DNA from: Varroa destructor
Lineage: Eukaryota > Arthropoda > Arachnida > Mesostigmata > Varroidae
Reading direction: 5' to 3'
Assembly: GCF_002443255.2 (NCBI RefSeq)
Contig: NW_019211457.1
Coordinates: 31,735,309 to 31,799,308, forward strand
DNA: 64,000 bases
Under the pieces are notes generated by a model, which saw nothing but the letters and a program-made list of their open reading frames with translations, was not told where the DNA came from and searched no databases. Within the stretch, counting starts at the first letter, position 1; every line of letters starts with the position of its first letter. The translations under genes and the position numbers were made by a program. Positions 27,401-38,177 of the stretch are shown here, in pieces.

Positions 27401-27812
27401 TAAGGAATCACCTTTCCTCTTCATTTCTATCGTTCCGCAAAAATCCAATCGACGACTAAAGCGCAGTGTTGAATGTTCGATGTCAAACATGCAGAAAGGT
27501 TGTTGCAAAGCTCCGTTCGAGGTCAGCTTTCACGATGACATTGGCTGGCGTTGGATCGTTGTGCCGAAGACGTTCACGCCGAATTTTTGCCGGGGTCAAT
27601 GTGAGCTTGAGGTGAATATGCTGGGTCCCCACGGCTTGGCAAAGAACAGCTACATGAAAGCGTACCCTGTTAGAGCACAGAACATTGAGTTGGCCATGTG
27701 CTGCGCTCCGAAAGTGCTTAAACCGCTTACGATTGTATATTTCGTCAACAAAGACACCCTTAACGTCACCACGATACCGGACATGATTGTTGAGGATTGC
27801 CACTGTACATAA
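15141..27812 (+). CDS. Secreted TGF-beta superfamily ligand (activin/TGF-beta branch), 3 coding exons
   Basis: CDS is the join of 15141-15483, 26861-27061 and 27259-27812 (1098 nt, 365 residues plus stop). Such ligands are secreted as dimers, cut from their prodomain and bind type I/II receptor serine kinases, signalling through Smads. Visible parts in order: hydrophobic signal peptide (residues 1-20, likely cut after S-T-N-A); a C24/C28 pair followed by an amphipathic helix rich in I/K/L, as at the prodomain start of inhibin-beta and myostatin; a V-V-F-A-D strand at the end of exon 1 like the I-I-T-F-A of inhibin-beta; the central prodomain strands in exon 2; furin-type site R-R-L-K-R at 246-250; mature domain 251-365 with cysteines at 254, 263, 264, 292, 296, 329, 330, 362 and 364. 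The C-X8-CC start and nine cysteines place it in the activin/TGF-beta/myostatin group, not the seven-cysteine BMP group. N-glycosylation sequons occur at N23, N157, N220 and N350. The exact orthologue (activin-beta, dawdle, myoglianin or other) cannot be decided by eye. Confidence 0.93.
15484..26860 (+). other. Intron 1 of the TGF-beta gene (11,377 bases, phase 1)
   Basis: GTAAGT...ACACAG. No convincing coding exon lies inside it: the longest frames are short and none adds a prodomain segment, since exons 1 and 2 together already cover it. A GC-richer island spans about 18.1-19.9 kb with open frames on both strands that lack recognisable domains (for example minus 18547-18224 and 19871-19467); it could be an enhancer, an alternative promoter or a degraded insertion. 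The rest is AT-rich with no repeat of note. Confidence 0.85.
26861..27061 (+). CDS. TGF-beta ligand, coding exon 2 (central prodomain)
   Basis: This 201-base exon has no start codon of its own and was found by reading the frame back from exon 3. Acceptor ACACAG|AT at 26860 and donor TCAAG|GTAGGG at 27061. It begins and ends in phase 1, matching exon 1 (which leaves one base) and exon 3 (which needs two). It encodes residues 115-182. The segment L-L-C-L-Q-F-D-I-S then V-R-A-E-I-G-I-F-F-L matches in position and pattern the prodomain strands of myostatin and inhibin-beta, where a hydrophobic 'xFxIS' strand is followed by 'AxLWIYL'. An in-frame TGA at 26851-26853 excludes an earlier start, and the next AGs downstream give the wrong phase, so the acceptor is well fixed although its polypyrimidine tract is weak. 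Confidence 0.88.
27062..27258 (+). other. Intron 2 of the TGF-beta gene (197 bases, phase 1)
   Basis: GTAGGG at the 5' end and CTCTTTGACAG at the 3' end. The short size contrasts with the 11.4 kb first intron. Nothing else is visible in it. Confidence 0.88.
27259..27812 (+). CDS. TGF-beta ligand, coding exon 3 (end of prodomain, furin site, mature ligand)
   Basis: Acceptor CTTTGACAG|GA at 27258; the two bases complete a Gly codon and the frame runs to TAA at 27810-27812. It encodes the prodomain W-V-R-F-D-A-T-S-L-V element (equivalent to the W-x-x-x-D-V strand of myostatin), a C-P-T-C pair (215, 218), the R-R-L-K-R cleavage site at 27450-27464 and the mature cystine-knot domain from 27465. 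Knot landmarks: G-C-C-K, D-I-G-W-R-W-I, N-F-C-R-G-Q-C, M-C-C-A-P-K, D-M-I-V-E-D-C-H-C-T at the C-terminus. The cysteine before A-P-K (second of the CC pair region) that forms the intermolecular bond is kept, so a covalent dimer is expected. Confidence 0.95.
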
Positions 27813-28439
27813 ATGGTTAACACGGAACGAACTTCTCCTGTCCCCACACCGCTTCTAACTGTTTATACAGTTCTTTGATAAACAGCAAATCGACCAGTTA
27901 GATCAATGATAAAGCAGGCCTCTGATGCTCGAACGAGCTTTAACCGGTTATCGCAATTCATTCCGCCGAAGATTCAAACTGTGAAGATGAGATCAGGCTA
28001 AGCGTCGATTTTGTCAAACAAAGCGATACTCTTTCGCTGCGAACGCCACCGTGTGCAGGATATAATGGACTCAAACTTTTTTCTACTTCAATTAGATCTA
28101 CGATTTGTCTAGCTTTCACAAGAGGTAGAGGTTACCACGTGCTCACTTCCTTGATCCCGCTTCTCTAAACCAATGAAATCCCAAGTGTCCTTTAAGTATT
28201 TTATAAACTGCTGATAAGTTATATGGAATAGTGCCGTGATTAGTGGCCACGAACAATTGTTGTCGCTGCAAGACAACGAGTGATAAACAGGAAACAATCA
28301 TTTAGGTATAATTTAATTTAATTAGGCAACTTAACTGAGCTAATAAGTAATAATAATTAAGGTAATAATTTATTCTAGTGTCGATATATATGCATATAGT
28401 ATTATAGCAGATATAAATATACATATTTACATAAATATG

Positions 28440-28446
<7 letters not shown>

Positions 28447-28484
<38 letters not shown>

Positions 28485-28499
28485 AGAAAGAGAGAGAGA
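28447..28499. repeat. (AT)n followed by (GA)n microsatellite
   Basis: Alternating AT from 28447 to 28481, then GAAAGAAAGAGAGAGAGA. It lies in the presumed 3' UTR of the ligand gene. Confidence 0.9.
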
Positions 28500-29347
28500 C
28501 ACAGATCGCACATATGTAACTCACTGTCCCAGTAGAGATAAGAAAGCAAGCGAACAGAAAAAAACAGGAACGAACAACAAGGAACACCATATCATCGCTC
28601 AGTGATGTTGAAAAACGATGTTAAAACTGTTCAAACCACAACCTGATTCAACAAATCCTCCACGATATCTAGTGGTGTCATTATTTAAATGGTATCTACG
28701 CTTGTCGTCAACAGCACCAATGGTTGGGCAAAAGAATCATGAATAGCTTTAGATTGCACGACCGATAAAATGGTTCCCTCATTAACGACAACGCTAGCCA
28801 ACTGACAGCTATGGCAACACCAAAATCTCGACTCGACTCGAGGGGTAAATGGGCCAAATGATAAAACCCAGATGGAACATATCATCCATCCAAGGGCAGA
28901 GATGACTTTCCCAACATTCGACAATGTCTGTCCTATTTTACCCTAGATGAGCGAACTGTTCTACACGTAGATGGCAACCGGTCCCGCAGTGATAATTACT
29001 ATTAGGACCGATGATGAATCTCTCTTTAATCAATCGTCGCTTTAACCGAATCGAAAAGTGTTCAATGAGTTCGTTTGCTGTAGGTGTGTCTGTTAGCAAT
29101 TATGTTTAACAGCCGTGTCTATCAAAGTGGTCCACTGAAACTGATGACCCGCACCTGACAATGAACACCCATTCGTGTTGTATAGTAGTATTTCATCCCC
29201 CAGTCTTCCTCTTTGTTATTCCTTTATGCCCTAGATTTATCTGTTACCCAATTTCCTTGCCTTCCATACCTTCGCCTAATCTTCGGTCTCAACGCGTAGC
29301 TCTTTCGGATATGCTGCAAGTCGAATCGTTTGTGTGTTGACTCTGTA

Positions 29348-29353
29348 AATAAA
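29348..29353 (+). terminator. Candidate polyadenylation signal of the TGF-beta gene
   Basis: AATAAA in GTAAATAAATGCACG, the first such hexamer downstream of the stop codon on the + strand. Variant signals nearer the stop cannot be excluded. Confidence 0.35.
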
Positions 29354-32300
29354 TGCACGTAAAATATATGAAAATACATGCACATTTGGGCTATTTACTG
29401 TTGCTAGCCATAGCTATTCGGGGCTTCGCCCTGTTGATGAAAGGCTGCTTGAGTGGAAAACTTGCTCGGTGTTTTGACTAGCTTTGGTATTATCTCAGTT
29501 TGCAGAAACGCTATTTTCGACTGATAACTCCAGATCGATATGTGTTAATTGGTAGATTGTATAAGATTGTATAGAATTCATACAATGGGGTGTGCACGCA
29601 ACCTTGGTGATAAACTGAAAGGTTTGCGATGCAATCTCTGTTGATTTATAGGTACTGGTTAAATGATATAGAGGCCGCGGGGTGAACCCACAGCCTTAAT
29701 TCAGGCCGCGTTCGTGTGGCTCAGGACACGGCCTCGTCGGGACTATTTGCGGATCCATGCTGGAGCTGGCGAGGCGAGGTGGATCCAATCGAATGGTGCA
29801 TTTTTACCCGGATAAGGTGTGCCTATGTTTTAATCCGGGAGAAGCAACGGGATTGTGGAAAATACTGTTAAATGGACTTATCACTTTTAAAGACAACTTC
29901 ATTCTAGGGATATGTTATTATTCATATATGAATAGTTGGAAATAGAAATAGAATAGAAATTGGATTGAACCAGACTCGTCTAATACTGATAGACAATAGT
30001 AATAATAATAGTAGTTACTAATTGGGTTGGGGACACTGTCGAGGCTCAGACAACGTTTTTTTTTTTTTGCAAATAAATGACTACCTGATTAGCGCACTTT
30101 ATCAGGACAATAGGTCAAAATACATATGAAACTTTTTACAGCCTATTTAATTCTCTATTAATGAACTTCAGTCGCGATATCCAGCCGACCTAATCGATGC
30201 AACAAAACATACAGGAATTATTAACTTCAGGTCCTAGTCTCAGATATATTGTGCCTTATGCAAACACATTAGACAGCTGAATGGTCACAACTTGTTAGGT
30301 AGAACCTATGAACTGCTTAGATAGGATCTAAGCATATAGTTTTCATTTGTTTACCCCAAATTATAATTAGTGATCGGCCTGCAAGTTTCCTCTGAAATTT
30401 TAAATAAATCATATTGTTGTATATATAATTCTCATGATAATAGACATAGAATAAGAGGTAATATATGGTGTACCAACTAAGTATGAAATAACTTCAACTG
30501 AATGTCTTGCCGCATCAAAAAGCTTTTTACCAGTTACACAACAGCTCCAAAGTAGGCACGTTCTAATCGCAACAAAATCATGACTACGACAAACCCAAAT
30601 TTGGCCTGAATCTAACCCCTTTTCATTGGCTTAGTGCTTAGTTGAGTGCAATCTTACTGACTATACTTAGCCATATAAAATTCCTATAACTTGAATAATT
30701 GATTGACTCCCATAATATACTGCATGTCTATTTCTTCGTTTTCAAAGGTCGTCAAAGGTAAGCCGCCTTTTTATTTCACAACTCCTCAGAAAATTGCTTT
30801 AAATCCATAGGAGCATATGCACGATGTCGCAAAAATTGTGGCTTGCAGATCTTGTTAGTGATTTAATTAAGGAATAATCAATTAAACGAACTTCTTATAA
30901 TTAACTCGAAATAGTACCCGATTTTTGTTATTGCTCATTTTTTTCCGTTTAGTACGGTGCGTCAACCATCTACACGTCCAAATCCACCCTGTCTGTCCAT
31001 TATTTTCTTCCTTCTGGTTATTTGTCGACATATGTCCTCCGATTCCTTTTTATTTTGCCTGTGATTCCGCATGACCGTAAATCTGACATCTTTCTCTTTC
31101 TTTCCTTGGACCTCATTTGATTCCTATCGTGGTCGAAGTTGGAATAGTATTTTTCCTAAAGTTAAATTCGAAAAATTTCTGATCGATAGCAGTACAAACG
31201 GTAAATGTCCAGTAAAAGAATTGCCTCTAGGCCCTCCGCTTTTGCCAGGTCCGTTTAAGTCTGTGGCTCGCCGCCTTACTGTTGCTTGCTTGGTAAAATC
31301 AGTACCTTTTAGTGTGATAATTTTAAACTAAAGCAGCATTTCATTTAGTTAATATCAGTGGGCAAGCGGCCTTCCATCCGCTAGTAGTTCCTGGGGATCT
31401 CTCTACGCCTCCCGCCTAACTTTACTTAGAATTTCGTAAAGATGGGATTCAGCTATGGTGGAGAACTGTTCGAGGGAACTAGGAAGCCCATATTTCCTGC
31501 CCAGGAAACAATCCTCTCACGCGTTTCTGTGCATTTTGTTCCCATAGAGGGAAGAGGACTTTTTGAAAAGGGGGGTTACATTCTGCCTGTCGTCGTATCA
31601 GCAGGCACTCATCATCCAGGGTCCCCATTGCCACAGTGGCTCGTAAGGCAGTGCGTATCACATGTCCTGTTTCGGCACTCTATTAAAACACGCCGCCGCT
31701 TTAGCTGAAGGGAGTGACTAGCTGACGCTGGGAATTTCAGTGGTCTCCTCCTACTCGAGCTCATAACGGGCTGGCCGTTTTGCATAACATACATACAACG
31801 ATATACGGGGGTTTGACAAGGAGCGGATCGGCAGAAATAACCCGGCTGAGATACGTGGAAATACAATGCTATCACTACCGCTTAGCGATAGAAAGCTCCT
31901 AGCAAACCTCTCAGGCTGCCTTTGCTCGTTTCCCCACTTCGGTTAATCAAGATGCTACGCTTGGAGTTTTCATCACTTGCTCATCTGGACACTGGAGCCG
32001 TTCTATCAACGCGACATGTATGGCCTGACTTGTAAAGGTAACTAACAAGGTAACCCTTTGAGTGCTTTGTTTTGACTGCGTTTCGGTACAACGGGGGCAA
32101 CCTCGTCAAGCATTGGCTCTTTAAAGTTGTGACCGTCCATCTCTTAGACCGTCAGATCTCTTTGTTACCGAGTCAACTGTATCTACAACATCAAAGCCGA
32201 ACCACACTGTGCAAAGCAAATGATTTGATAAATCATTGCACCATCTTGTTGACACGTATGTCGTCCTTAACATACAATTTGCCTCTTGTTTCATGTAGTT

Positions 32301-32790
32301 TTTTTTAAGTAATATTTTCCTTCTAAATTATTCCACACAGCCGAGTAAAGATTTCACTTAATAGTAGCGAGATAATTATCGGATCCAGTTCATGACTGTC
32401 TAACCCAAAACGTCTTCGACACGAGGTATATGAAAGCTAGCGACCCGTCAGAAAAAAATCTATATCCAAATAGTACTACTACTACTACGTCCTATTGATA
32501 ACGAAGAAAGAGACGGAACATTGTAATTAATAAGAGTCCTCTTTTTTGTCCCTGTTCCCGTAAAGCCCTTCCCTCGGATTGTAATTACGTTACAACAGCG
32601 TATATCATAGATGGTTACTAACCAACATTGCGAGCCGGCTCAAACTTACCCCTATATATAGAAAAAACGTCTCAACGTTTTGTGACATATGAGACGCAAG
32701 AGTCACCTAGTGGCCTAAGCGAAGCAATATGAGCAAGCGGCTAGCTGTTTTGACTTCGAACCCCCATTTCTTCCCGTCCCTCTTTCTTTT
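29354..32790. other. AT-rich intergenic stretch
   Basis: No supported gene. It includes a pyrimidine-rich acceptor-like site ending TTCCGTTTAG near 30951, after which one frame is open for about 55 codons of low-complexity sequence, and a CAAAG|GTAAGC donor-like site near 30759. Neither connects to a recognisable product. A T-run lies near 30057-30068. Confidence 0.5.
32700..32775 (+). repeat. tRNA-like (SINE-like) relic
   Basis: AGTGGCCTAAGCG resembles an internal A box and CTTCGAACCC a B box, about 40 bases apart. The arms do not fold into a tRNA. Confidence 0.25.
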
Positions 32791-32799
32791 TGTTTGCAG

Positions 32800-33011
32800 A
32801 CGACATCACTGCCCTCCGTAATTTATTAACGTTGCAATGTTTGAAGCGTCGCAGAGCATTGTTGCTTCGTGTCTTTATGTTGCTAACGGCAATGATTAAC
32901 TTAAGGCCGTCTGTATTTCATCCGTCAGCCTCCTTGTATTGTCTCGTTGCCACTGAAGCTTGCTACAACTATATTGCACAACATAGAAGAGATAATAACA
33001 AGTTTCTATGA
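32800..33011 (+). CDS. Weak candidate terminal exon
   Basis: Preceded by one of the best polypyrimidine-AG acceptors in the window (TCTTTCTTTTTGTTTGCAG). The phase-1 frame stays open for 69 codons to TGA, with a leucine- and arginine-rich product of no recognised family. No matching upstream exon was found. Confidence 0.18.
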
Positions 33012-33359
33012 CACGGAGTGATCTTTTGCGCGAAATATAGAAGTAGAACATGCAAGAGCAAAAACAATCATTTTCAGCTCTCCCCCGCCGTCGACGCATT
33101 TTCCAATTTAATTGACAATATAATACTAAATAACACTGCAAAACGTATGCATTACTGGCCTCCAACTAACGTGAGGCTCATGCAGTGCAAATAATATAAT
33201 AGAAGCTGCCTATTATAAATGTTTTACATTTTACGTATACTACACTATTAGGTTCAAAATATTCGCCGACCTATACCAGAAATCATCTACCATAATTATT
33301 CATGCTAGAATTTTAACAGTGTATTCTAGCGACGCATTTACTAATTATAGACAAATTCG

Positions 33360-34900
33360 AGCGACAAGTGTTGTCTCGTCTATCCGCTTCCCTCTATTTC
33401 GCTAAATCGAGTCGTAATATGCTTTTTGTAGTTTTCCCGTCTGAAATTTCTCCCCATCGTAGATCCATTTCCGCCCCTTGGTGCCCGGTCGCCCTTTTGA
33501 TGACGCCTTGTTATTACGAGCAATTACCTCCAGTCTCTGTTGCTCTTCCTCAGCGCCCGATCCCTGTCTAATCCCTTGAGAGGTTCGTTGTGGAGCTCGT
33601 CCTGCTCGTTGTCGCTTCCACATCCGCTCCATCATCACGGACGGATACTAAGTATCGTCTGCCTTGAGTCCAATACTGCTCACACATTCTGCTTGAAGGA
33701 TATATTAGTAGCTGCTGCCGGCGGCGACAGTGGTTCTTAAGAGGTCTCTTGCCCCATCGGGGCTGCTGCTTCTAGACGACCGTCTTGCTCTGATATCCAG
33801 GCCGCCTCCGTATCCGGCTGCTAAGGCAGCTACTAGGTCAGTTGTTGCCTTATGGGCGTGGCTAAACACCGCTCGTACTTCCGGCCCTGCGTTTTTCCGT
33901 CCCAACAGTATCCGGTACCGGCCGGTAATGTCCTTATGTTGGTCAGTGAACTAGTCTGCCGGCCAACGGTACTTCTTCGACAGCTTGAAATAGCTAGAGA
34001 ATAGCTCTCCCTAGGACTTATTAGGAGCAAAGTAGCAGCCAGCATATCTTCTGCAATGTGTCTCTCCAATCGGCAGGATAGGATGTGAGTACATTTTCTT
34101 TCCATCGAAGAAGATGATTGGCACAAGAGCAGCCACACAAACATGTATACCAGCACACAGGCCACCAGGCCAAGGAAAAGCACAAGTTTTTTCATTTCGT
34201 CCTGCGTTAACTATTTCTTCAACTGCCGTGCCGCCGTTGTCCCTTCTACGAGAAGACGCACAACCACGGTCCTGAGGGAAATCTCTTTGAAGATTGTGTA
34301 AAACGAACGAAACGAGACGACGTAGCTGGAAGAGTTGCTGAGAGCTACTATTCGTCGGCCATTAGTGTGCGAATGTTGCACACGCATGCACAGGAGGTCT
34401 CTGTTCGTTACAGGCTCTCTACAGTAGTCTGCCGCCATCCCTCCATGCCGCTCCCATCCTGTTGCTGTCACGCGAGAGCACCGACACGCTCTTCCAGCGT
34501 AAGCAGGAAAGATTGCTCTGACAGTCCTTTTCGGGCAGCCTCGGTTAGTAGGCCCATCATCTTTAGCAACAAACGACCCAGCGGCAAAGGCACCGCGACA
34601 AATAATGTGCACTGTTTTCTATTGCAGTGGTTGTTGCTACTATTATTCCAGCACATACGTTACCATGTACACAGATAAGCAGGCGTCAACTTGCTGATGC
34701 AATGAACGCTGGCAGAGGGCAAAGAAGTAGATGGTAGAATTAGTGGCTAGTCGTCCCACTTGGCAAAGACCTCGGCGACGGCAAAATTATGACTTGATTT
34801 GGGACAAAGGCGGCATTGGTGACATTAAAGGTGTCGGCGTGCGCAGTGCACTATATGTCAATGTACGAGGCCGTTGCAGGGGTTAGTCGTAGTGAAGTGC
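33360..34900. other. GC-richer island with overlapping open frames
   Basis: Composition stands above the flanks. Open frames of 60-130 codons occur on both strands (for example minus 34612-34211), and a good acceptor TTTTCTATTGCAG lies at 34626 on the + strand. It may be a promoter region for the minus-strand candidate at 34195 or a degraded insertion; no domain is recognised. Confidence 0.35.
33833..34195 (-). CDS. Candidate type II membrane protein ORF or first exon
   Basis: ATG at 34195 opens a 120-codon frame. Residues 1-3 are M-K-K and residues 4-25 form a continuous hydrophobic segment (L-V-L-F-L-G-L-V-A-C-V-L-V...), followed by a serine-rich polar part. A short cytosolic tail plus a single membrane anchor is typical of Golgi glycosyl- or sulfotransferases, but no catalytic motif is visible in the rest, so at most this would be a first exon. 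An in-frame TAG lies 5 codons upstream. No clear donor was found inside. Codon third positions in the anchor favour G/C, unlike the surrounding DNA. Confidence 0.3.
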   Translation of the reverse strand: MKKLVLFLGLVACVLVYMFVWLLLCQSSSSMERKCTHILSCRLERHIAEDMLAATLLLISPRESYSLAISSCRRSTVGRQTSSLTNIRTLPAGTGYCWDGKTQGRKYERCLATPIRQQLT

Positions 34901-37900
34901 CTGTTGTACCAGAAGAAGAAGACGACGAAGATGGAAGACGCGTATTTAAAAACAACCGCCGATAGGAGACAGCGAGACGCAGCAAGAAATGGAAATGTGT
35001 TCAGTACAATAAGGATAGCAGTACCTTTGATACTGCTATACGAGTACCGTACTACTAATCTATAGTATAGAGAAATGATTCAAAGGGGCAATTTATCGTT
35101 GACATTGCTATGCAATAGAGGATTTTGGAATGGTTTGTCCCCAAAAATAGCGTTTCGGCTTCTGATCATACGTAATCAATTTTCTTTGAGTCACCATTAT
35201 GCTCTTCTAATTCATTCAATTAAGATCGGGAAGCGGTTCGATCTGTTGTTCAGACTAATCTCGAAGAATTAATTACGCTAATTAAGAGGGCGCCCAACAT
35301 ATGCATACATTTCACAAGTGATAAACACAGCCAGTCACCCTTTCCGGGAACCCATAATCAGCGCCCAAATATATCTTTCACAAAGCGGTAATCTCCTAGT
35401 TCGCTGTGAACCGTATATGGTCACAACTATCACACTCGTGATCATCGATGAGTCGCCCTGGAAATAAAAAGACTACAATTTTTATCTTTATTACACGTTA
35501 ATATATACTTTTTATATGAGAGAACAGAAGAACTGCGACTTTATTAAGCATCGGTTCAAAGGAGAAAGAAAAAAACGTGATTAAAGCTCACATGAGTTTT
35601 AATAGGCGGACCTCAAACCCATTATCGTATCTGTGTTCAGTAACGCTCAATAGACAAGACACGCTATTCGAGCTGCGCCTAGTATTAACAGCTTCGAAAA
35701 ATCCTCTTTTATGGGACCAGTTTTACGAGGCATAAGGACATAGATTAAAAGCGTTCGAAATTCAGTCGCCACAACCGATTAAATTATATAGAACGCACAT
35801 CAATTTAATTCGTTAAATAATAATTACCGAAATTCATTTGTACATGTATTTCGCCCCATAAAATTTATAATTCCCACCTGGCGGTGCGAGTCAGGCAAAC
35901 GATGTCGTTTGCTTAAAGGAGACCAGGAGAAGAGAATTTGCCGACCCATCCCTGATCTAAGATCTTACCAATCCACATTGCAACTCGTTATTACATATTA
36001 ACGCTACAGGTCATGTCGTACCCCCAGTACTTGCTGTAGTGTATCTTACTGAATTATGAAATACTTCAAAGATTTAACGTCGTAATACTCGGCGAGCTAA
36101 GCTTAGCGATGTAAAAGTGAAGATACACAGATACGTGAAAGACAGAAGCAAATCCGACATACACACAGTTCAACGTAGAACATCGGTATGGCGATCAGTT
36201 TTTGATAGGTTTCATGCATGATGTCATAGGGACAAAGCTCGGATCAGTCGTCGGTCGTTATATCCAAGTGCAATCCATAGACAAGAAGCTTTCAAATTTA
36301 TCAGCAGGTCGAAAACCAAACGAAGGCTTCATGTTGAAAACGGCATTTTATCGCACATAACGCTTCATGAGGTTTCATATAAAACCAGCACAGTATATGT
36401 CCTTTGACAATTTCTCCCTTTAGGATTATCATTATTATTGCAACGTCAGTCTTCAGCGAGCGGCAACGTGCTTTGTAAGGGGCAAGTCTCAAAGTACAGA
36501 AACTCAAGTTATTCTCTAAGCATATTCACACGCCCATAGCGATTCTAAAATGGAGCTTTTAACTTTGTTTGAATAGAATGTTATTAACTTAGCTGGCTGA
36601 TAGGCGACATGATCCTCTCATAAGCCTATAAGGCTTATGGGTGGATCGTGTCGTCTTTCATATATTTGTTAATCATTTTGTTTCGATAAAAAGAAAACCT
36701 TGGAAGAACTTTGCATTTTGGCACTGGAATGAATAATCTTCTACAAACAATATGATTGCAAACCGAAAAAAAAATAGCGAATCAGGGGGTTTCTATTTGT
36801 TCGATCTGATATAAACGTTCGTTTATCGACAGGGCAGTGCTTTCGATAACGCTGAGGCTCTCTTAGAAATAACAGTGAAAAAAACACCATAGAATTTGCA
36901 TAGCGTCTTGTATCTTAGGTCTCGTCGTTGTATATCGGTCTCGTCGTTGCAATTAACTATTTGTCTTATACGTTTCAGTGTGTACATACCTACGTTTAGG
37001 TAGTCATATTTGTTTCTAATTAATTCTTGCTTAAATTTCTTTACTAAAACGGGTGTCCAAATGTTTTGCAAAAGGAAGCTTCGTCCTAGTGGTGAAGGCA
37101 GGGATGAGCTAGTCTCTCAAACTCATTAGCATATGTAGATATATGGCAATGAATAGATCAGCTGACGACGGCGATAAACGTCGGGGGTAAACAGCGTTCC
37201 AGCGGAATTAGACCTTGAACCGTCTAAGAAACGAGGAGGATAAAACATATGCTATGGATTTCTTCAACGGAGAGCGACTCGAGGAGCTCAAATTATTGAT
37301 GAAAGCTTTAGGACTCCCAGGGAGCATTAAAGGCTTTGAGGACGCCACTGTGCTTGTTAAAGTCTATTGGAGATGTCATAAGATTTTCATTAAGTACGGA
37401 GAGCTCGTTAAGTCTTTTTAATACGTAGCATTTGAACGCTAAAGCAAGGACTAGATTTAAGCATTCAGTAATTTAAGTTGAATCCATCAAACGTCAAATT
37501 AAACACAGTTTGATGATTATTTTTTCCGCACGAAACAGCATCGGGCCGATTTCGAGAACATTTATAGTAAAACCGAAAGTTTTTAAATTATCGATGACTT
37601 CTCCGGCGTGTATAGGATTAACTTGTTTTCGCACCAAACTTAGCGGATTCAAGACGAGGTAGTACTGACGTATGCTCTGTTCATACGCCATCGTTATATA
37701 AACGTTGACTGCCGAAATTTTCAGCCGAATTAATTTTCTTAGAAGGATTAAGAAAGAGTGCTTAAGCACTGACCTTTAAAATGTTCCAGTGCTGACGTCC
37801 TTTCATATGGATTCATTCGTTTAGATATGTATTAAATCTGTCCTTGATAGCACTTATTTTCCAAAAGGAAATACAATTGGCCAAACACGTGCCTCATAAG

Positions 37901-38161
37901 ACCTAGCACAATTGCCTCTTCCCCAAGACCAAATCAACGGCGTTCAGTACATTGAATTCTGCATCCTTTTCCGGCAGAGTCCTATTAATACTTCTAAATT
38001 AGAATGACACAATAATACTGATCCAGTGTCTTGATGCACCGTCCACGCGGATTTCTTGATAAATCCCGTCACAGCCACGTATTCAAACGTGACTCCTGTA
38101 GAAGACGACAGACGACACGGCTTCGTTGGTTAATACGTACATGTTAGATTTCATATTGCAG
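34901..38161. other. AT-rich stretch without supported genes
   Basis: Only short open frames on either strand. It holds the palindrome at 36606-36652, listed separately. Nothing else stands out. Confidence 0.55.
36606..36652. repeat. Interrupted palindrome (hairpin)
   Basis: Inner stem CATAAGCCT/AGGCTTATG is perfect (9 bp) with a 3-base loop ATA. Outer arms GACATGATCC and GGATCGTGTC pair with a single mismatch, separated from the inner stem by TCT and GGT. Total span 47 bases. It could form a cruciform or an RNA hairpin. Confidence 0.6.
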
Positions 38162-38177
38162 GACAAAGCCGGCCAAA

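Larger units (their letters stand above)
27813..29353 (+). other. Probable 3' UTR of the TGF-beta gene
   Basis: Follows the TAA stop. The first canonical poly(A) signal I find on this strand is AATAAA at 29348-29353. The region contains a (TA)n/(GA)n tract at 28447-28499 and no supported open frame. The 1.5 kb length is plausible for a developmental ligand, but the end is inferred from the hexamer only. Confidence 0.4.

Noticed and set aside
28302..28590. Minus-strand frames rich in Tyr and Ile
   Set aside because: Translation of the (AT)n microsatellite.
32790..33011. Frame beginning L-F-A-D-D, resembling the reverse transcriptase active-site box
   Set aside because: The bases coincide with a polypyrimidine tract and CAG acceptor-like site, and no other reverse transcriptase motif follows (the expected hydrophobic and N-x-x-K-T parts are absent).
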